Assembly: GCA_022561635.1 (NCBI GenBank)
Contig: JADFQV010000011.1
Location: 1-52,879, forward strand
Reading direction: 5' to 3'
Source: Chloroflexota bacterium
Lineage (GTDB): Bacteria > Chloroflexota > Dehalococcoidia > SM23-28-2 > RBG-16-64-32
Length of the DNA stretch: 52,879 nucleotides
Below, piece after piece: positions 24,271 through 33,572 of this stretch. The notes under the pieces are model-generated. The model was not told where the DNA came from. It made no database searches and saw nothing but the letters and a program-made list of their open reading frames with translations. Each line of letters opens with the position of its first letter. The first letter of the stretch is position 1. The position numbers and the translations under genes were made by a program.

Positions 24271-24308
24271 TTAACATCTTCTAATCGTCTCTTCATCCTG
24301 ACCTAACG
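24271..24308 (+). promoter_or_regulatory. Array of four YTHAYN direct repeats (PhoB/PhoP-like boxes)
   Basis: TTAACA, CTAATC, TTCATC, CTAACG start at 24271, 24281, 24292 and 24303: spacing 10, 11, 11 bp, ending 22 bp before the serine hydrolase ATG. This is the typical layout of a four-unit Pho box. Confidence 0.5.
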
Positions 24309-24330
24309 AGCGCCTCGGACACTGGCCCCA

Positions 24331-25326
24331 ATGGAGGCGAGAAGGCAACCGTGGTCAGTTAAGAACGAGCCGCTGATCGGAGGGCTGGCGATCGCCGCGA
24401 TCATGGTCGCGATCTTCTCGGCGACCGGTTGGTGGTTGGCCGGAGCTGAAGAGCGCACCGAAACAGCTCGGCAAGAGACCGGCCGGAGGATCGTGCGTCC
24501 AGCGCGAGCCCAGATGGTGGCTCTAAGGAGCGCCTTCGGGGCCGGCCCCGCCGCGGCGGTGGGGGCCATACAAGAGGACCCCGATGAGCCAGCGGCAGCC
24601 GCGATACTGCCGTTGGATGCGCTTTCCTCGGAGGCGGCAGATTACGCGGCGGGGCTTCCCTGCTGCGTGTCTATCGCGGTGGTGGTGCCGGAAGAGGGGT
24701 TGGCTTATGAATTCGAAGGTGACGTTACCTCGCCCCTCTTGAGCGTGGCGAAAGTGCCGATCATGACGATGGTTCTGGGCCAGGCGATCGAGGACGGCCG
24801 AGAGCTGACCGCGACGGAGAGTGAGCTGCTGAGCTTGATGATCCGGTCCAGTGACAACGAGGCAGCGTACTCGCTCTGGTACGCCATGGGAGGCGCAGAG
24901 GCGATGGTCGCTCTGTTCGAGTCGGTGGGTCTGGGCAGCATCACGACCTATGCGGACAGCTGGGGATCGACGCTTGCCTCGCCGCTGCAGATGGCGAGCC
25001 TGCTGGCGATGATCGTGCAAGGCGATGTACTGGACGAAGCGGCCCGTATGACGGCGATGGACGTTCTCTCGGCGGTCGACCCGTCCCAGGCCTGGGGGGC
25101 TCTTTCCGGTACAGAAGGGCTGGTGACAGAGACTGGCGTCAAGAACGGCTGGTACCCGGAGCCGAGCGGGTGGTCCCTGAACAGCCTGGCGTATGTGGCG
25201 CCCGACGATGGGGCCGCGTACACAATGGCGATTTTCACGCAGGGCAGCGCGATCATGTCAGATGGCATTGCGACGATCGAGGAGATCGCCCGCGCCATCA
25301 ACGAGCAGATGCTCCTGAGATTCTAG
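24331..25326 (+). CDS. Membrane-anchored class A beta-lactamase-like serine hydrolase
   Basis: A 331-aa protein with an N-terminal membrane segment (about 14-37) and an external penicillin-recognising domain. Motifs: SxxK as SVAKVPIM, SDN as RSSDNEAAY, and KNGW in the place of KTG. The spacing fits the class A lactamase fold. The catalytic Glu of the omega loop is not obvious, so it may be a peptidase or transpeptidase-like enzyme and not an antibiotic resistance factor. No ribosome site is seen. The promoter region carries four Pho-like repeats. Confidence 0.78.
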   Translation: MEARRQPWSVKNEPLIGGLAIAAIMVAIFSATGWWLAGAEERTETARQETGRRIVRPARAQMVALRSAFGAGPAAAVGAIQEDPDEPAAAAILPLDALSSEAADYAAGLPCCVSIAVVVPEEGLAYEFEGDVTSPLLSVAKVPIMTMVLGQAIEDGRELTATESELLSLMIRSSDNEAAYSLWYAMGGAEAMVALFESVGLGSITTYADSWGSTLASPLQMASLLAMIVQGDVLDEAARMTAMDVLSAVDPSQAWGALSGTEGLVTETGVKNGWYPEPSGWSLNSLAYVAPDDGAAYTMAIFTQGSAIMSDGIATIEEIARAINEQMLLRF

Positions 25327-25641
25327 CCGCGGAAGGGTCGATTATTCCTGCCGGGCGCACTCGCCGGGCGCACTCGCCGGGCGCCACACCTTTCGGCGCA
25401 CAACTCCAGCGGCGCCGTGACGTAGGGCGCTACGCTCACTGCCGTTCCGTGGGGAAGGCCAGCTGACGCGAGGACTTTCATGGAGATGGCCGATGTCGGG
25501 CATCGCCTGCCGCTGCCACCAGCTTCCAATCACTGCGCGCCCCTTACGGTTGGTGTTCTATACCTGATTCGGGACGAGTATGGCTTAGAATGTCGTCAGT
25601 CGGTGGGCCGAAGTGGCGCACCAAGTACCAGAGGAGGACCC
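25327..25641. other. 315-bp intergenic region with short tandem repeat
   Basis: No gene is supported here. A 13-bp unit CCGGGCGCACTCG is repeated about 2.6 times at 25351-25384. Near the right end TAGAAT at about 25574 may be the -10 box of the DinB gene. Confidence 0.5.
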
Positions 25642-26136
25642 ATGAAAGCGAAGGACTACGCCCGCAGCCAGGTGGAGGGAGCACTCGACTTCCTGGCGAC
25701 CTGCGCCAAGGACATGGACGAGGCTCAGTACAACCACAAGCCCGATGGCACCTGCAACTCCGCGGCCAAGCTGCACGCCCACGCCCTCTCCGGCGCCGAC
25801 TTCTTCGTGACGGGGATCCTCGCCGGTCAGCCGTCGAAGTGGCCGGAGTTCGCCTCACAGACAGGGTTGCCGGAAAACGCGATGGAGATCTGGGGCAGCG
25901 ACGCGACGATCTCTCTCGAGGTGATGCAGGCGTACGCCGAGGCGATCAAGGGCCCGATACTGGAGTACGTTGACTCGCTGAGCGACGAGGACCTCGATCG
26001 GGAGATCGATACTCGCTTCGCCGGCACCCAGACGATCGCCTGGGTGCTCCAGCTCGTAGGCTCGCACACGCTTGGACACGCCGGCGAGATAAGCGCCGTA
26101 AAGGGAACGCAGGGGCTGAAGGGCCTGCCGTTCTAG
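25642..26136 (+). CDS. DinB family protein
   Basis: A 164-aa four-helix bundle protein of the DinB/YfiT type. Metal-ligand histidines fit the pattern with one in SAAKLHAHALSGADFF and another in GSHTLGHAGEISAVKG. The start is the ATG directly behind AGGAGG, not the ORF-track start 54 codons earlier. Family members include bacillithiol or mycothiol S-transferases; the specific role here is unknown. Confidence 0.8.
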   Translation: MKAKDYARSQVEGALDFLATCAKDMDEAQYNHKPDGTCNSAAKLHAHALSGADFFVTGILAGQPSKWPEFASQTGLPENAMEIWGSDATISLEVMQAYAEAIKGPILEYVDSLSDEDLDREIDTRFAGTQTIAWVLQLVGSHTLGHAGEISAVKGTQGLKGLPF

Positions 26137-26313
26137 GCCGGAGCGATCGAGTGCCGGCAGCGGCTTCGACGGGCCCCTCAGACGAGTTGGGCCCCGTGAA
26201 CCCGTGACGCAGCGTGGCGTTTTCTCAGACGCTCGTGCCGCGATGCCGGTGCGGCCGTAATTCTTCGACAAGTTCAGACCAGGCGGAAACGCAAGACGAT
26301 AAGGAGAACAGCG

Positions 26314-27132
26314 ATGGCGAAGCGGATTCTGGTTACGGGAGCGGCGACGGGGTTTGGGAGGGGGACGGCGCTGGCGCTGGCGAAGCGCGGGCACACGGTG
26401 ATCGCGGGCGTGCAGATCGCCCCGCAGGTGACCGAGCTGATGAAGACCGCGGATGAGGCCGGCGTGCAGATGAAGGTTCAGGTGCTGGACATCACGGACG
26501 AGGGGGACCGGCAGGCGGCGTTCGCGAACGAAGTGGACGTGCTGATCAACAACGCGGGCGTGATGCAAACGGGGCCGGTGGCGGAGATTCCGATGGAGAA
26601 CGTGCGCCGAAACTTCGAGACGAACGTGTTCGGGACGCTGGCGCTGACGCAAGGGTTCGCGCGGCAGATGGTGAAGCGCGGGTCGGGGAAGATCGTGATG
26701 GTGACGTCGATGGGCGGCCTGGTCACGGTGCCGTTCGCGGGCGTCTATTGCGCGACGAAGCACGCTTTGGAAGCGCTGGCAGAAGCGTTGAAGGCGGAGC
26801 TTGCAGGCACGGGCGTAGAGGTGTGCACGGTGAACCCGGGCGTGTACGGCACAGGCTTCAACGATCGCGGCGCGGAGACGATGATGCGGTGGTTCGACAT
26901 GGCGAATTCGCTGACGCGGCCGGAGGTGCTGGCGGCGGCGGCGACGGGGCTGGGGACGCAACTCGACCCGCAGTCAATGATCGATGCCTTCGTGCGAATT
27001 GCCGAAGAGGACGGGTCGAAGTTCCGGAATGTGGTGCCGGACGAGACGGCAGAGTGGATCAAGGGAATCCAGGAGAAGACGTGGGCGGCGGGGAAGGACG
27101 AGGCGATTTGGAGCTCCCCGCCTACAGGGTGA
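26314..27132 (+). CDS. SDR family oxidoreductase
   Basis: Short-chain dehydrogenase of 272 aa: VTGAATGFGRGTALALAK cofactor loop, NNAG, VTSMGG, catalytic YCATK, NPGVYGTGF. AAGGAG lies 7 nt before the ATG. Monocistronic and convergent with the crotonase gene. Substrate not known. Confidence 0.88.
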   Translation: MAKRILVTGAATGFGRGTALALAKRGHTVIAGVQIAPQVTELMKTADEAGVQMKVQVLDITDEGDRQAAFANEVDVLINNAGVMQTGPVAEIPMENVRRNFETNVFGTLALTQGFARQMVKRGSGKIVMVTSMGGLVTVPFAGVYCATKHALEALAEALKAELAGTGVEVCTVNPGVYGTGFNDRGAETMMRWFDMANSLTRPEVLAAAATGLGTQLDPQSMIDAFVRIAEEDGSKFRNVVPDETAEWIKGIQEKTWAAGKDEAIWSSPPTG

Positions 27133-27187
27133 GCGGCAGGTCGCGGTGCCAGGTGCCGTCTACCGACGCAGTGCGGGCAGCGCCGCG

Positions 27188-27880
27188 TCAGAAGCGGAGT
27201 TCGGCTTCGTCTGCTTCGATCGCTTCGCGAACGGCCTGCAGCGCCTTTTCCCGGGCGCGTAGCTTGGTGGCCGTGTGCGCGGGCATGCTCAGTCCGGCCA
27301 GGGCCGTCGCCTTGTCGCGGGCGGCAGCGACCAGGTCATCTTCCGGGACTACTTCGTCGAGAAAGCCCGCCTCGATGGCGCCGGCAGGCGAGTAGATTTC
27401 GGCGGTGATGACGGCGCGGTGGAAGTGGGCGGGCGCCAGGCGTTGCCGGCAGATCTCCACGCCGAAGCGCGGCATCGTCATGCCGATCGACACTTCGTTG
27501 GCCCCGATCTTGTAGGCGCCGTCCGCACCGATGCGATAGTCGACCGACAGCAGGAGAAACGAGCCCATGGCCAGGGCATGGCCCGTGCAGGCGATGACGA
27601 CCGGCATGGGAAACGAGAGCAGGCGCTCGGACAGGCGGAATCCGCCGATCAGCATGTCGACGGCTTCGTTTCCGCCCCTGCCGACTACCGCGAGGTCGAA
27701 GCCGGCGCTGAACTTGCCCTGGCGACCGGCCAAGACCACGATCGCACCGTCCTTTTCGGCCTGATCCAGCGCGGCATTGATCTCGTCAAGCATCTGCGGA
27801 GACAGGCAGTTGACCTTGCCGTCATCGAGGGTGATGGTGCAGATCGGTTGCTCAAGCTTGTAGGCTACGATGTCGCTCAT
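27188..27880 (-). CDS. Crotonase/enoyl-CoA hydratase family protein
   Basis: CoA-binding crotonase-fold protein of 230 aa. The oxyanion-hole strand is GKFSAGFDLAVV, the second CTGHALAMGSFLLLSVDYRIG. The first of the two hydratase glutamates is replaced (GSF where GGxxE is usual) while a Glu remains in GANEVSIG, so it may not be a true hydratase; isomerase or hydrolase activity is possible. Starts at the ATG of MSDIVAYK with AAGGGAAGG upstream. Confidence 0.83.
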   Translation of the reverse strand: MSDIVAYKLEQPICTITLDDGKVNCLSPQMLDEINAALDQAEKDGAIVVLAGRQGKFSAGFDLAVVGRGGNEAVDMLIGGFRLSERLLSFPMPVVIACTGHALAMGSFLLLSVDYRIGADGAYKIGANEVSIGMTMPRFGVEICRQRLAPAHFHRAVITAEIYSPAGAIEAGFLDEVVPEDDLVAAARDKATALAGLSMPAHTATKLRAREKALQAVREAIEADEAELRF

Positions 27881-27964
27881 TTGAACCTTCCCTTTCCCGG
27901 TGCCTTGAACAGGGTAAACAAGGAAGCGGGACAACGCCAGTAGTTCCAGCGACGCCTCGGTTGT

Positions 27965-29017
27965 CTAGCGTTCGTCGAGGTCCAGTGAGAGGCTGTTGAT
28001 GCACCAGCGTTGGCCGCCGCGATCCCGGGGGCCGTCGTCGAAGACGTGGCCAAGGTGGGAGTCGCACCGTGCGCAGCGAACCTCGGTACGGACCGCTCCG
28101 AGCGAGCGGTCCTCAATTAGCGTGACGGTTTCGGGGGATAGAGCTTCGGTGAAGCTGGGCCAGCCGCAGCCGGAATGATACTTCGCGTTGCTCTCGAAGA
28201 GGGGGGCGCGGCAGGCGGCGCAGCGGTAGGTGCCGTCGTCCTCAGTATCGACGTACTCGCCCGTGAAGGGGCGCTCGGTGCCGGCCTGACGGAGGACCTC
28301 GTACTGCTCCGGGGTGAGGCGGTCCCGCCACTGCTGGTCGTTATCAGCGAGCGGCAGCAACCTACCGTCCTGGCCGGTGTCTTCGGGGGCTACGCCTGCG
28401 GCGTCTGGAATCGAGCAGGAGACGCCGGTGCCCTCAAGGCCGCAGTATCCGCGGGGCACCTTGTGGAGGTATTGCTGGTGATCCTCTTCGGCGTAGTAGA
28501 AGGGCCCGGCGGGTTCGATCTCGGTAGTGATCGGGTCGAAGCCGGCGTCCCGGATCGCGTCGTTGTAAGCGTCGCGGACCATTTCAGCGAGGCGGCGCTG
28601 TTCGTCGCTGGCGTAGTAGATGGCGGAGCGATACTGGGTGCCGACGTCGTTGCCCTGGCGCATGCCCTGTGTCGGGTTGTGCTCTTCGAAGAAGGTCTTG
28701 AGGAGGTCCTCGTAGGTGACCTGCGTTGGGTCGAAGGCGACGAGGACGGCCTCGGCGTGTCCGGTGCGGCCGGAGCAGACTTCCTCGTAGGTGGGGTTCT
28801 TGGTGAAGCCGCCTGCGTAGCCGACGGCGGTGGTGTATACGCCGGATGTTTGCCAGTAGAGGCGCTCGGCGCCCCAGAAGCAGCCGAGGGCGAAGACGGC
28901 GGTCTCGATGCCCTCGGGGAACGGGGGCTGGAGGGCGGCGTCGAGGACCTCGTGTCGCTCGGGGATAGGGAAAGCCGGCTGGTCGCGGCCGGGCAGGGCG
29001 TCTTCGGTGTCGATCAT
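27965..29017 (-). CDS. msrAB: Bifunctional peptide methionine sulfoxide reductase MsrAB
   Basis: Repairs oxidised methionine, both S and R epimers. 350 aa. The MsrA half has the catalytic [14 protein letters not shown] (about residues 40-55). The MsrB half has zinc-binding CAAC and CARC pairs, HSGCGWPSF and the catalytic Cys in [10 protein letters not shown]. No thioredoxin domain or signal peptide, so a cytoplasmic enzyme. The start is the ATG behind GGAG (MIDTEDA). Confidence 0.95.
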   Translation of the reverse strand: MIDTEDALPGRDQPAFPIPERHEVLDAALQPPFPEGIETAVFALGCFWGAERLYWQTSGVYTTAVGYAGGFTKNPTYEEVCSGRTGHAEAVLVAFDPTQVTYEDLLKTFFEEHNPTQGMRQGNDVGTQYRSAIYYASDEQRRLAEMVRDAYNDAIRDAGFDPITTEIEPAGPFYYAEEDHQQYLHKVPRGYCGLEGTGVSCSIPDAAGVAPEDTGQDGRLLPLADNDQQWRDRLTPEQYEVLRQAGTERPFTGEYVDTEDDGTYRCAACRAPLFESNAKYHSGCGWPSFTEALSPETVTLIEDRSLGAVRTEVRCARCDSHLGHVFDDGPRDRGGQRWCINSLSLDLDER

Positions 29018-29085
29018 CGTTTTCTCCTGGTGGCTCAAGAGCATTATAGGCTGAATCGAGATAGGAAAAGAGCGGTTAGAGCGCC

Positions 29086-30051
29086 TCAGACGGTGATGAC
29101 GACTTTTCCTTGGACGTGTCCCTGTTCGATATAGCCAAGGGCCGCAGGGGTCTCGCGCAACGGGTACGTCTTGTCGATGACCGGCCTCAGCTTTCCGGAC
29201 TCAACAAGCTTCGTCAGAACGACCAGGTCTTTCCGATTCGCGACCGAGAGATACCGGCGAAGGTTCTGGCGCGCAAACGGTGACAACACGAGCGGCTTGG
29301 CCAGGCGAACCAGCATTGCGATCCCCTGCGCCCCCGTACCGCTGTTGAGTATGAGAGTCCCGCCGGGCGTGAGCGCGCGCCTGCATTCTGACAAGGAGCG
29401 GTTCTCCACGTTATCGAAGATGAGATCGTAACGTCGCCCACCCTGAGTGAAGTCCTCTTGCGTGTAATCGATCACGTGGTCTGCGCCGATCGAGCGGACC
29501 ATGTCGACGTTCCTCGTGCTGCACACGCCGGCCACTTCCGCTCCGAACGACCTGGCGATCTGTACGGCGAATGTTCCCACGCCTCCGGACGCGCCGTTGA
29601 TCAGGACCTTCTGCTCTGGCTGTAACTTCCCCACATCGCGAAGGGCGTGGAGGGCGGCGAGCGCGGAGGTCGGCATGGCCGCCGCTTCCTCAAACGTGAG
29701 GTTATCGGGCTTCGGTGCGAACTTGTCTTGTCCGGCGCAGGCATACTCGGCGCAGGTGCCGTTGCACGCCCCGTACACTTCATCGCCCGGCTTGAAGTGC
29801 TTCACGTCGGTGCCGACGGCCTCGACGTGCCCCGCAACGTCGTAGCCCGGAACACCGTATTTTGGTTTGAGCAGGCCGGAATACAGGCGCATCGCAAAAG
29901 GAGCACCTCTGACGCTGAAGCAATCGCCGATGTGGAGGCCCGCCGCGCGAACGCGTACCAGCACATCGTCGTCCTTGGCCACAGGCTTGTCGATGTCCCT
30001 GAGTTCCAGGCCATCTGGTGGGCCGTACTTATCCTGGACGATCGCCTTCAT
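29086..30051 (-). CDS. Zinc-independent quinone oxidoreductase-like MDR protein
   Basis: Medium-chain dehydrogenase of 321 aa from the NADPH:quinone reductase branch: [33 protein letters not shown], nucleotide motif [15 protein letters not shown], and [24 protein letters not shown]. The cysteine ligands of structural zinc are lacking. It follows the monooxygenase gene by 10 bp and is probably co-transcribed. Composition is less GC-rich than most of the window. Confidence 0.88.
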   Translation of the reverse strand: MKAIVQDKYGPPDGLELRDIDKPVAKDDDVLVRVRAAGLHIGDCFSVRGAPFAMRLYSGLLKPKYGVPGYDVAGHVEAVGTDVKHFKPGDEVYGACNGTCAEYACAGQDKFAPKPDNLTFEEAAAMPTSALAALHALRDVGKLQPEQKVLINGASGGVGTFAVQIARSFGAEVAGVCSTRNVDMVRSIGADHVIDYTQEDFTQGGRRYDLIFDNVENRSLSECRRALTPGGTLILNSGTGAQGIAMLVRLAKPLVLSPFARQNLRRYLSVANRKDLVVLTKLVESGKLRPVIDKTYPLRETPAALGYIEQGHVQGKVVITV

Positions 30052-30061
30052 GGCGGGTCAC

Positions 30062-31867
30062 TCAACTGCGGAACGCTAGACCCGCGAAATCGCCAGACGA
30101 GCGCCAACGTTCGAGATAGTCAAAGTACGCGACTGGGCCATTAGGGTAACCGCTCCCGTTGAGCCGCTCGCGGCGCCCGATTGGGCCCCCCTCGTTGTTG
30201 TAGTACCCGGGCGTGCAGTCGGGGTTTGCCAAGAAAGACCCCACGCCGTTGTCCAAGAGATCGACCCATGCCCCTTCGGCGTCGCTAGTGACCTCTACCT
30301 GCTCCGAGCCCTCCGCTTCCGCATGCTTGACGATCGCGCTGATCGCCGTCGCCGCGTGGACGAAGTTATGTGGAATGTTGGAGATGAGGTTAGCCCCCTG
30401 GGCGACCCCCAATATAAAGAGGTTTGGGAATCCGTGTACGTGGATTCCGTGCATGCTGAGCATACCTTCGGACCAATGCTCCGTGAGGGTGCGTCCGTGG
30501 CGGCCAACGACTTCAAATCCGGCGCGCCGCGAGTGCTCCGTGCCGACCTCGAACCCGGACGCGAAGATCAGGCAGTCGAGGTCATAGTGCTGTTCCGCCG
30601 CCCATACGCCGGTCTCATCGATGCGCTCGACACCGCGGCCGTCTGTGTCGACGAGATGCGCACCGGGCTGGTTGTACGCTTGCAGGTACTCATCACTGAA
30701 GCAGGGGCGCTTGCAGAGCTGCCGATACCACGGTTTGAGCGCTTCGGCGGCGGCCGGATCACGCACAATTTCATCCACGCGCGATCTGATCTCGTTCATC
30801 TTCTCGTCGTCGCTTTCCTCATACGCACGTTGGACGGTGTCCGGGCCCGGCCGGGCGCCCGAAGCCATGACTTCGAGGACCCGGTCGCGGATTCGCTGGG
30901 CAATGTCTGTCCAGCCGTCTTTCACGAGGTCTTCGTCGGCAAACCCGCCGGTCTGTAGGGTGGCAAAGTTCTCGAGCCATTTCTTCTGCCAACCGGTCTC
31001 GAGCGACGCGTACCAGTCAGGTTCGAGCGCCTGGTTGTTCCGCACGTCGATCGAGGAGGGCGTGCGCTGAAAGACGAATAGCTCGCTCGCAGTCTTCGCG
31101 AGGTGGGGTATGCACTGGATCGCGGTGGCACCCGTCCCGACGATGCCGACCCGCTTGTCCGCGAGGCCTTCCATCGGCGCGCCGTCCGGGCCGCCGCCCG
31201 TGTAGTCGTAGTCCCAGCGGGCCGTGTGGAACGTGTGCCCCGCGAAGGTATCGATGCCGGGTATTCCGGGGAGCTTCGGACGATGAAGGGGACCAGTCCC
31301 CATTGCGATGAACCTGGCGCGCAGCTCATCGCCACGGTCAGTACAGATGATCCACCTCGAAGCGTCGTCATTCCACGTGACGCTCGTGATGCCAGTCGAG
31401 AGGAGCGCGTTTTCGTACAAGCCGAACGTCGTTGCGATGCGACGCGCGTGCGCGAAGATCTCGGGCGCCTTCACGTACTTCATCGAGGGAACTGTGCCCG
31501 TCTCTTCCAGCAGCGGGAGATAGACCATGGCGGCGGTGTCGCACATCGCGCCTGGGTAGCGGTTCCAGTACCATACGCCGCCAACGTCGCCGGCCTTGTC
31601 GATGATCCGCACATCGCTAATGCCAGCCTGCTTGAGGCGAGCGCCCGTCACGAGTCCCGCGAAACCGCCGCCGATCAGGGCGACAGTGACTTCCTCACGC
31701 ACGGGTTCGCGGGGGACGGCCTCGACGTACGGGTCTTCGAGCAGGTCTGCGAACCGCCCCTTGGGTTGCACGTACTGCTCGTTGCCATCGGGACGGAGCC
31801 GCTTATCGCGTTCGGAGCGGTATCGCTCGCGAAGCGCTTCGCGCTCAGTCTCAGTTAGGGAATTCAT
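30062..31867 (-). CDS. Flavin-containing monooxygenase, Baeyer-Villiger type
   Basis: FAD/NADPH monooxygenase of 601 aa. FAD motif ALIGGGFAGLVTGARL, the Baeyer-Villiger fingerprint FAGHTFHTARW (FxGxxxHxxxW), NADPH motif VGIVGTGATAIQCIP, and GANLISNIPHNFVH near the end. It would insert oxygen next to a ketone, giving an ester or lactone. Strong GGAGGTG before the ATG. Forms an operon with the quinone oxidoreductase. GC content is noticeably lower than the core genes, which with the adjacent tRNA repeat suggests acquired DNA. Confidence 0.9.
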   Translation of the reverse strand: MNSLTETEREALRERYRSERDKRLRPDGNEQYVQPKGRFADLLEDPYVEAVPREPVREEVTVALIGGGFAGLVTGARLKQAGISDVRIIDKAGDVGGVWYWNRYPGAMCDTAAMVYLPLLEETGTVPSMKYVKAPEIFAHARRIATTFGLYENALLSTGITSVTWNDDASRWIICTDRGDELRARFIAMGTGPLHRPKLPGIPGIDTFAGHTFHTARWDYDYTGGGPDGAPMEGLADKRVGIVGTGATAIQCIPHLAKTASELFVFQRTPSSIDVRNNQALEPDWYASLETGWQKKWLENFATLQTGGFADEDLVKDGWTDIAQRIRDRVLEVMASGARPGPDTVQRAYEESDDEKMNEIRSRVDEIVRDPAAAEALKPWYRQLCKRPCFSDEYLQAYNQPGAHLVDTDGRGVERIDETGVWAAEQHYDLDCLIFASGFEVGTEHSRRAGFEVVGRHGRTLTEHWSEGMLSMHGIHVHGFPNLFILGVAQGANLISNIPHNFVHAATAISAIVKHAEAEGSEQVEVTSDAEGAWVDLLDNGVGSFLANPDCTPGYYNNEGGPIGRRERLNGSGYPNGPVAYFDYLERWRSSGDFAGLAFRS

Positions 31868-31886
31868 GGCGCACCTCCGTCTCCTG

Positions 31887-31892
31887 AGTATA
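31887..31892 (-). promoter_or_regulatory. -10 box of the monooxygenase operon
   Basis: TATACT on the minus strand, 20 nt before the ATG, followed by a good ribosome site. A weak -35 (TAGATC) is 17 bp upstream. Confidence 0.45.
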
Positions 31893-31961
31893 GAAGCGCC
31901 GCCCGTGATGATCTAATGCCGAATAGCCTGTCTGTAGGTCTAGTCGCCCTTATCAATCAGA

Positions 31962-32010
31962 TGGAGCGGGAGACGGGATCGAACCGGCGACCCTCTGCTT
32001 GGAAGGCAGA
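31962..32010 (-). repeat. Duplicated 3' half of tRNA-Gly (att-like repeat, distal copy)
   Basis: 49 bp matching the anticodon loop through CCA end of the intact tRNA-Gly at 33351-33400, with one base deleted. The 5' half of a tRNA is absent, so this is not a gene. Position downstream of the intact gene in its transcription direction is that of the outer attachment site of an integrated element. Confidence 0.75.
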
Positions 32011-32056
32011 GCGGTCGGAATTGTTGCCCCGGCGCGTTCGCCCAGGCAACTCCCGC

Positions 32057-32077
32057 CCCAAAACAGGCCGTTTTGGG
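32057..32077. terminator. Hairpin downstream of the APH-family gene
   Basis: CCCAAAAC-aggcc-GTTTTGGG, a perfect 8-bp stem 86 bp behind the stop of the APH gene. No U-tract follows, so termination is uncertain. Confidence 0.4.
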
Positions 32078-32162
32078 CATCTGACTCAGGACGTGCTGAG
32101 CATCTGATTGAAGCTTGCCTGGAGCCTTGACGAGCCCGGGCCACATGGCCATTAGGCCGCCC

Positions 32163-33017
32163 TCAGACATCCAATCCGTAGCGATCGAGCGCTGCCCGCA
32201 TCTCGCCGAGCCACTCTGTGCCCAGTTGCCGCCCGTTCGGGAGTTGGTCGTCTCGATCCCAGCGCCGCGTTGCGATCATCGCAAGCATTAGGATCCGACA
32301 CTCGCGAAGCAGGTCTTGATTAGCAGCCGGATAGTGCTCGCTGATTTCCTCGGGCGCATGGGCGATGTCGAACTCGACAGGTCCGCGGCAACACGTCTCG
32401 AGGTCTACAAACAGCAGCCCGTTCTTCGTCCTGAGCAAATTGCCAGGGTGCGGCTCGCCGTGCAGCAGCTGCTCGGAGGCGCCCCGCTGACCGATCGCCC
32501 ACCTCATCTTTCGCAACGTGTTGCTCAGGAGCTCCCGGTCCGCATCTCCGAGCTCCGGAGTCTGGGCGCGGTTGCCAATCAGCCGCTGCATCTCCGCGAC
32601 TCGATCCGTGAAGTGCGGCGCAGGGAGATCGATTTCCCGCATGCCAGCGTGCAGCCGCGCGAGCGCCTGCGCGTACTCGGCTGGCGCGACGTCTTGAGGC
32701 GATACAGGCTCGTAGTAGGTCCATAACGTAACGACGAAGCCGTCCCGCACGTAAACGCGCGGCTCCACCCGAGGCTCAAGCGCAGCCACCGGGCCATCGG
32801 TTTCGGCGAGACGGCGAGCAACCTCGACTTCGAACTCCGCGCTGGTCTGATACGAGAGCGGCGCGACCCGAGCGAGAACGTCACAAGGGGTCAGGCGAAG
32901 GACGATCCGGTTCGAGTTGTGGACAACGACCGCATCCTCGACTCGAAGGCCTAGCGTGGAGGCCGCCGACCTCCCGGCCTCAATTGCGCGCTGGACTTCT
33001 GATGGTTCCATCGCCAT
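32163..33017 (-). CDS. Aminoglycoside phosphotransferase (APH) family protein
   Basis: A kinase-like fold protein of 284 aa. The catalytic loop is LLHGEPHPGNLL (His-Gly-Glu/Asp...Asn) and the metal-binding segment GLLFVDLETCCRGPVEFDIAH. Members phosphorylate small alcohols, aminoglycosides, homoserine or choline-like molecules; nothing here indicates a drug substrate. It lies inside the 1.4-kb interval bounded by the tRNA-Gly repeats and is therefore likely horizontally acquired. Two ATGs (MAMEPS) are in frame; ribosome site weak. Confidence 0.78.
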   Translation of the reverse strand: MAMEPSEVQRAIEAGRSAASTLGLRVEDAVVVHNSNRIVLRLTPCDVLARVAPLSYQTSAEFEVEVARRLAETDGPVAALEPRVEPRVYVRDGFVVTLWTYYEPVSPQDVAPAEYAQALARLHAGMREIDLPAPHFTDRVAEMQRLIGNRAQTPELGDADRELLSNTLRKMRWAIGQRGASEQLLHGEPHPGNLLRTKNGLLFVDLETCCRGPVEFDIAHAPEEISEHYPAANQDLLRECRILMLAMIATRRWDRDDQLPNGRQLGTEWLGEMRAALDRYGLDV

Positions 33018-33162
33018 CGTCCGATCTGGAGTGACCCGGGTTTGACGGATACTTTGGTGGGTGGTTCATGGCCGCCTGGATGAAGGCGACAACGTGGTTG
33101 CCGCACTTGCCGCTGAGTTGCTTCTCGCGGAGTGCTGGGAATAGTCGAGTCCGCTTGGTCAT
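32980..33162 (-). CDS. Short hypothetical ORF, possibly a remnant
   Basis: 60 codons starting MTKRTRLFPALREKQLSGKCGN. TACAAT sits 7 nt before the ATG as in the leaderless genes of this window. The last 13 codons overlap the APH gene in another frame. No family recognised; it may be the decayed start of a gene lost from the tRNA-bounded element. The other bases between 33163 and 33350 show nothing I can call. Confidence 0.3.
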   Translation of the reverse strand: MTKRTRLFPALREKQLSGKCGNHVVAFIQAAMNHPPKYPSNPGHSRSDDGDGTIRSPARN

Positions 33163-33350
33163 GGCGCGAATTGTACAACCAGGTGCGCGAGCAGCGCGTG
33201 GACATCTGCCTGCATGTCAGGATGGCCTCGAATTCGTATCTACGTGAAGTCAGAGGTGCAGCCCGCCAGATACAGAACCGGGGTGGGGAGAACATCTGAC
33301 TACTGGAAAACCAGCGGAATTTTGGGACTCTCGATGGCAGAAATCGTATC

Positions 33351-33425
33351 TGGAGCGGGAGACCGGGATCGAACCGGCGACCCTCTGCTTGGAAGGCAGA
33401 TGCTCTACCGCTGAGCTACTCCCGC
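33351..33425 (-). tRNA. tRNA-Gly(UCC)
   Basis: 75 nt with encoded CCA. Acceptor GCGGGAG/CTCCCGC, D stem GCTC/GAGC, anticodon stem TCTGC/GCAGA with loop CTTCCAA giving anticodon UCC, T arm GCCGG-TTCGATC-CCGGT. TATACA about 10 nt upstream may be its -10 box. Its 3' half is repeated at 31962. Confidence 0.96.
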
Positions 33426-33572
33426 TCGCAGGTCGATTGTATAGCGGAAACGGGCGCGATGACGAACCCCGTCCGGGCGCCGGCTACGCCCTGTAGAATA
33501 GCTCGCAGGTCGCAGCCGTGAGGCCGGAGTACAGGCCCGGTTCATGCTGGAAGGCCGACTAGGAGGGCAAGG

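Noticed and set aside
24331-25326. Antibiotic-hydrolysing beta-lactamase call
   Set aside because: SxxK and SDN are present, but KTG is changed to KNG and no omega-loop Glu is evident; membrane anchor suggests a cell-wall or other role.
31962-32035. Second tRNA-Gly gene
   Set aside because: Only the 3' half matches; the sequence after the anticodon stem cannot complete a cloverleaf.
32163-33017. Antibiotic resistance gene call for the APH-family protein
   Set aside because: Only the general kinase-fold motifs are present; the family covers many metabolites and there is no resistance context.
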